DNA of 31,333 nucleotides, taken from assembly GCA_934462945.1 (NCBI GenBank), contig CAKSJF010000024.1:1-31333 (forward strand), written 5' to 3'. Both the position numbers and the translations under genes were made by a program. Source of the stretch: an uncultured Clostridia bacterium. Its GTDB lineage: Bacteria > Bacillota > Clostridia > UBA1381. This document shows positions 30,305 to 31,333 of this stretch, one piece after another (within the stretch, counting starts at the first letter, position 1; every line of letters begins with the position of its first letter). A model generated the notes under the pieces. That model was given only the letters and a program-made list of their open reading frames with translations. It searched no databases and was not told the DNA's origin.

Positions 30305-31333
30305 AATTATCGTCCCCACTCTGTTTGGTTTAGAATCGCTGACAGCACGGGAATTAAAATGGCTTGGCTATCCGGACACCACCGTAGAGGACGGACGCGT
30401 CACTTTTTTGGGAGACTGGAATGCCGTTCTGCGTGCAAACCTCTGGCTGCGCACCGGTGAGCGCGTACTGATTAAGGTGGGAAGCTTTGAGGCGGAAACC
30501 TTTGACGATTTATTTGAACAGACAAAAGCGCTCCCCTGGAGCAGATGGCTGCCGAAAGACGCAAAGTTTCCGGTCAAGGGATATTCTCTAAAATCCACCT
30601 TAGCAAGCGTTCGGGACTGCCAGGCAATTATTAAAAAAGCCGTTGCTGCCTCGTTAGAACAGGATTACGGAATCAGCTGGTTTCCCGAGGAGGGCGCGCT
30701 TTATCAGATTCAGTTTGCATTTATGAAAAATACTGTCACACTCATGATCGACACCTCCGGCGAGGGCTTGCATAAGCGCGGCTACCGGCGCGTTTCCAAT
30801 GCCGCACCCCTGCGCGAAACAATCGCCGCGGCAATGGTGATGTTAAGCTACTGGAAATTTGAATATCCCTTTGCCGATCCGTTCTGCGGTTCGGGAACAA
30901 TTCCGATTGAGGCGGCAATGTTTAAGAGAAATATCGCCCCCGGACTTTCCCGGCATTTTGCAGCGCAAAGCTTTTCTGCGATTCCGGAAATACTCTGGAC
31001 AGAGGCACGCGAGGAGGCAATGGCAAAAAAGCGCGATCTTCCGCTTTTGATGCAGGTTTCTGATCTTGATCCGGAGGCGGTCAGGCTGGCAGCAGGGAAT
31101 GCGGAATTAGCAGGTGTTTCAGACGCAGTTCAGCCTGTTGTAAAAAACGCTCTGGACTTTTCCTCCGAGCTTGCCTACGGCACGGTCATTACCAATCCTC
31201 CCTACGGAGAACGTATGGGTAACCGCACCGAATGCGAATCCCTCTACCGCGCGTTTGGAAAAACATATTCCAAATTAGAGAATTGGTCCTGCTATATTCT
31301 GACCTCGCATGAACAGTTTGAAACACTCTTTGG
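30291..31333 (+). CDS. THUMP-domain class I rRNA methyltransferase (RlmL/YpsC-like), 3' end beyond window
   Basis: 347 codons are visible; the C-terminus is cut by the window edge. The N-terminal ferredoxin-like and THUMP region (about 1-165) starts FEIIVPTLFGLESLTARELKWLG, the usual opening of this family. It is followed by a SAM-binding domain with ADPFCGSGTIPIEAA (195-209) and the catalytic NPPYGERM (302-309), typical of N2-guanine methylation. Relatives modify 23S rRNA (G2445 in E. coli RlmL); the exact target here is inferred. The ATG lies inside the rnr end, with GAGGA upstream. Since about 340 of the usual 370-380 residues are present, little is missing. Confidence 0.93.
   Translation, partial: MDQFEIIVPTLFGLESLTARELKWLGYPDTTVEDGRVTFLGDWNAVLRANLWLRTGERVLIKVGSFEAETFDDLFEQTKALPWSRWLPKDAKFPVKGYSLKSTLASVRDCQAIIKKAVAASLEQDYGISWFPEEGALYQIQFAFMKNTVTLMIDTSGEGLHKRGYRRVSNAAPLRETIAAAMVMLSYWKFEYPFADPFCGSGTIPIEAAMFKRNIAPGLSRHFAAQSFSAIPEILWTEAREEAMAKKRDLPLLMQVSDLDPEAVRLAAGNAELAGVSDAVQPVVKNALDFSSELAYGTVITNPPYGERMGNRTECESLYRAFGKTYSKLENWSCYILTSHEQFETLF

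Noticed and set aside
1..31333. CRISPR arrays, insertion sequences, prophage genes or rRNA genes
   Set aside because: No regularly spaced repeats, transposase, integrase or phage structural genes, or rRNA-like sequences were found.

Overview
The window reads as chromosome of a spore-forming, Gram-positive bacterium of the class Clostridia. The evidence is spoIVB and a sigH-type sigma factor, AGGAGG-type ribosome binding sites, many consensus sigma-A promoters, a surface-layer homology (SLH) protein, and a YolD/Y-family polymerase pair. I cannot name the genus from the sequence alone.

Left edge (1-4150). A truncated secreted protein with a structured 5' leader is divergent from a DUF1599 protein. 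Then, on the minus strand, come a DUF4830 lipoprotein-like gene and spoIVB, the sporulation signalling protease, which has a forespore-type promoter.

Centre (4157-21700, all minus strand). This is an exopolysaccharide or secondary wall polysaccharide locus in two blocks. Block 1 starts at a consensus promoter near 21.69 kb and passes through a cyclic-di-GMP-I (GEMM-I) riboswitch and a terminator. It then encodes a Wzy-like polymerase, two tandem Wzz-like chain-length proteins, two GT4-type transferases, a GT2, a Wzx flippase, a polysaccharide pyruvyl transferase, a second GT2 and a GT14-type transferase. Block 2 starts at another consensus promoter near 9.84 kb, with a second GEMM-I riboswitch in front of an SLH protein. 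After an intrinsic terminator it continues into the priming phosphoglycosyl transferase, a GT2, a metallophosphoesterase and a deacetylase-like protein. Most neighbours overlap by ATGA or GTGA, which suggests translational coupling. SLH domains classically bind pyruvylated wall polysaccharide. One second messenger may therefore control both a pyruvylated glycan and a protein that binds it.

Right part (21757-31333). Here are mgtC, with a terminator hairpin in its leader, and a divergent mscS channel. A four-gene operon encodes a peptidoglycan glycosyltransferase, a Y-family polymerase, YolD and a GNAT acetyltransferase. Its promoter contains a near-consensus LexA (SOS) box. Then follow a zinc-ribbon protein, a tRNA-like fold of uncertain nature, sigH, and divergently rnr (RNase R) overlapping a truncated THUMP-domain RNA methyltransferase.

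No CRISPR array, insertion sequence, rRNA or phage module was seen. The most notable results are the paired c-di-GMP riboswitches on the polysaccharide and SLH genes, and the apparent SOS control of a cell-wall glycosyltransferase.
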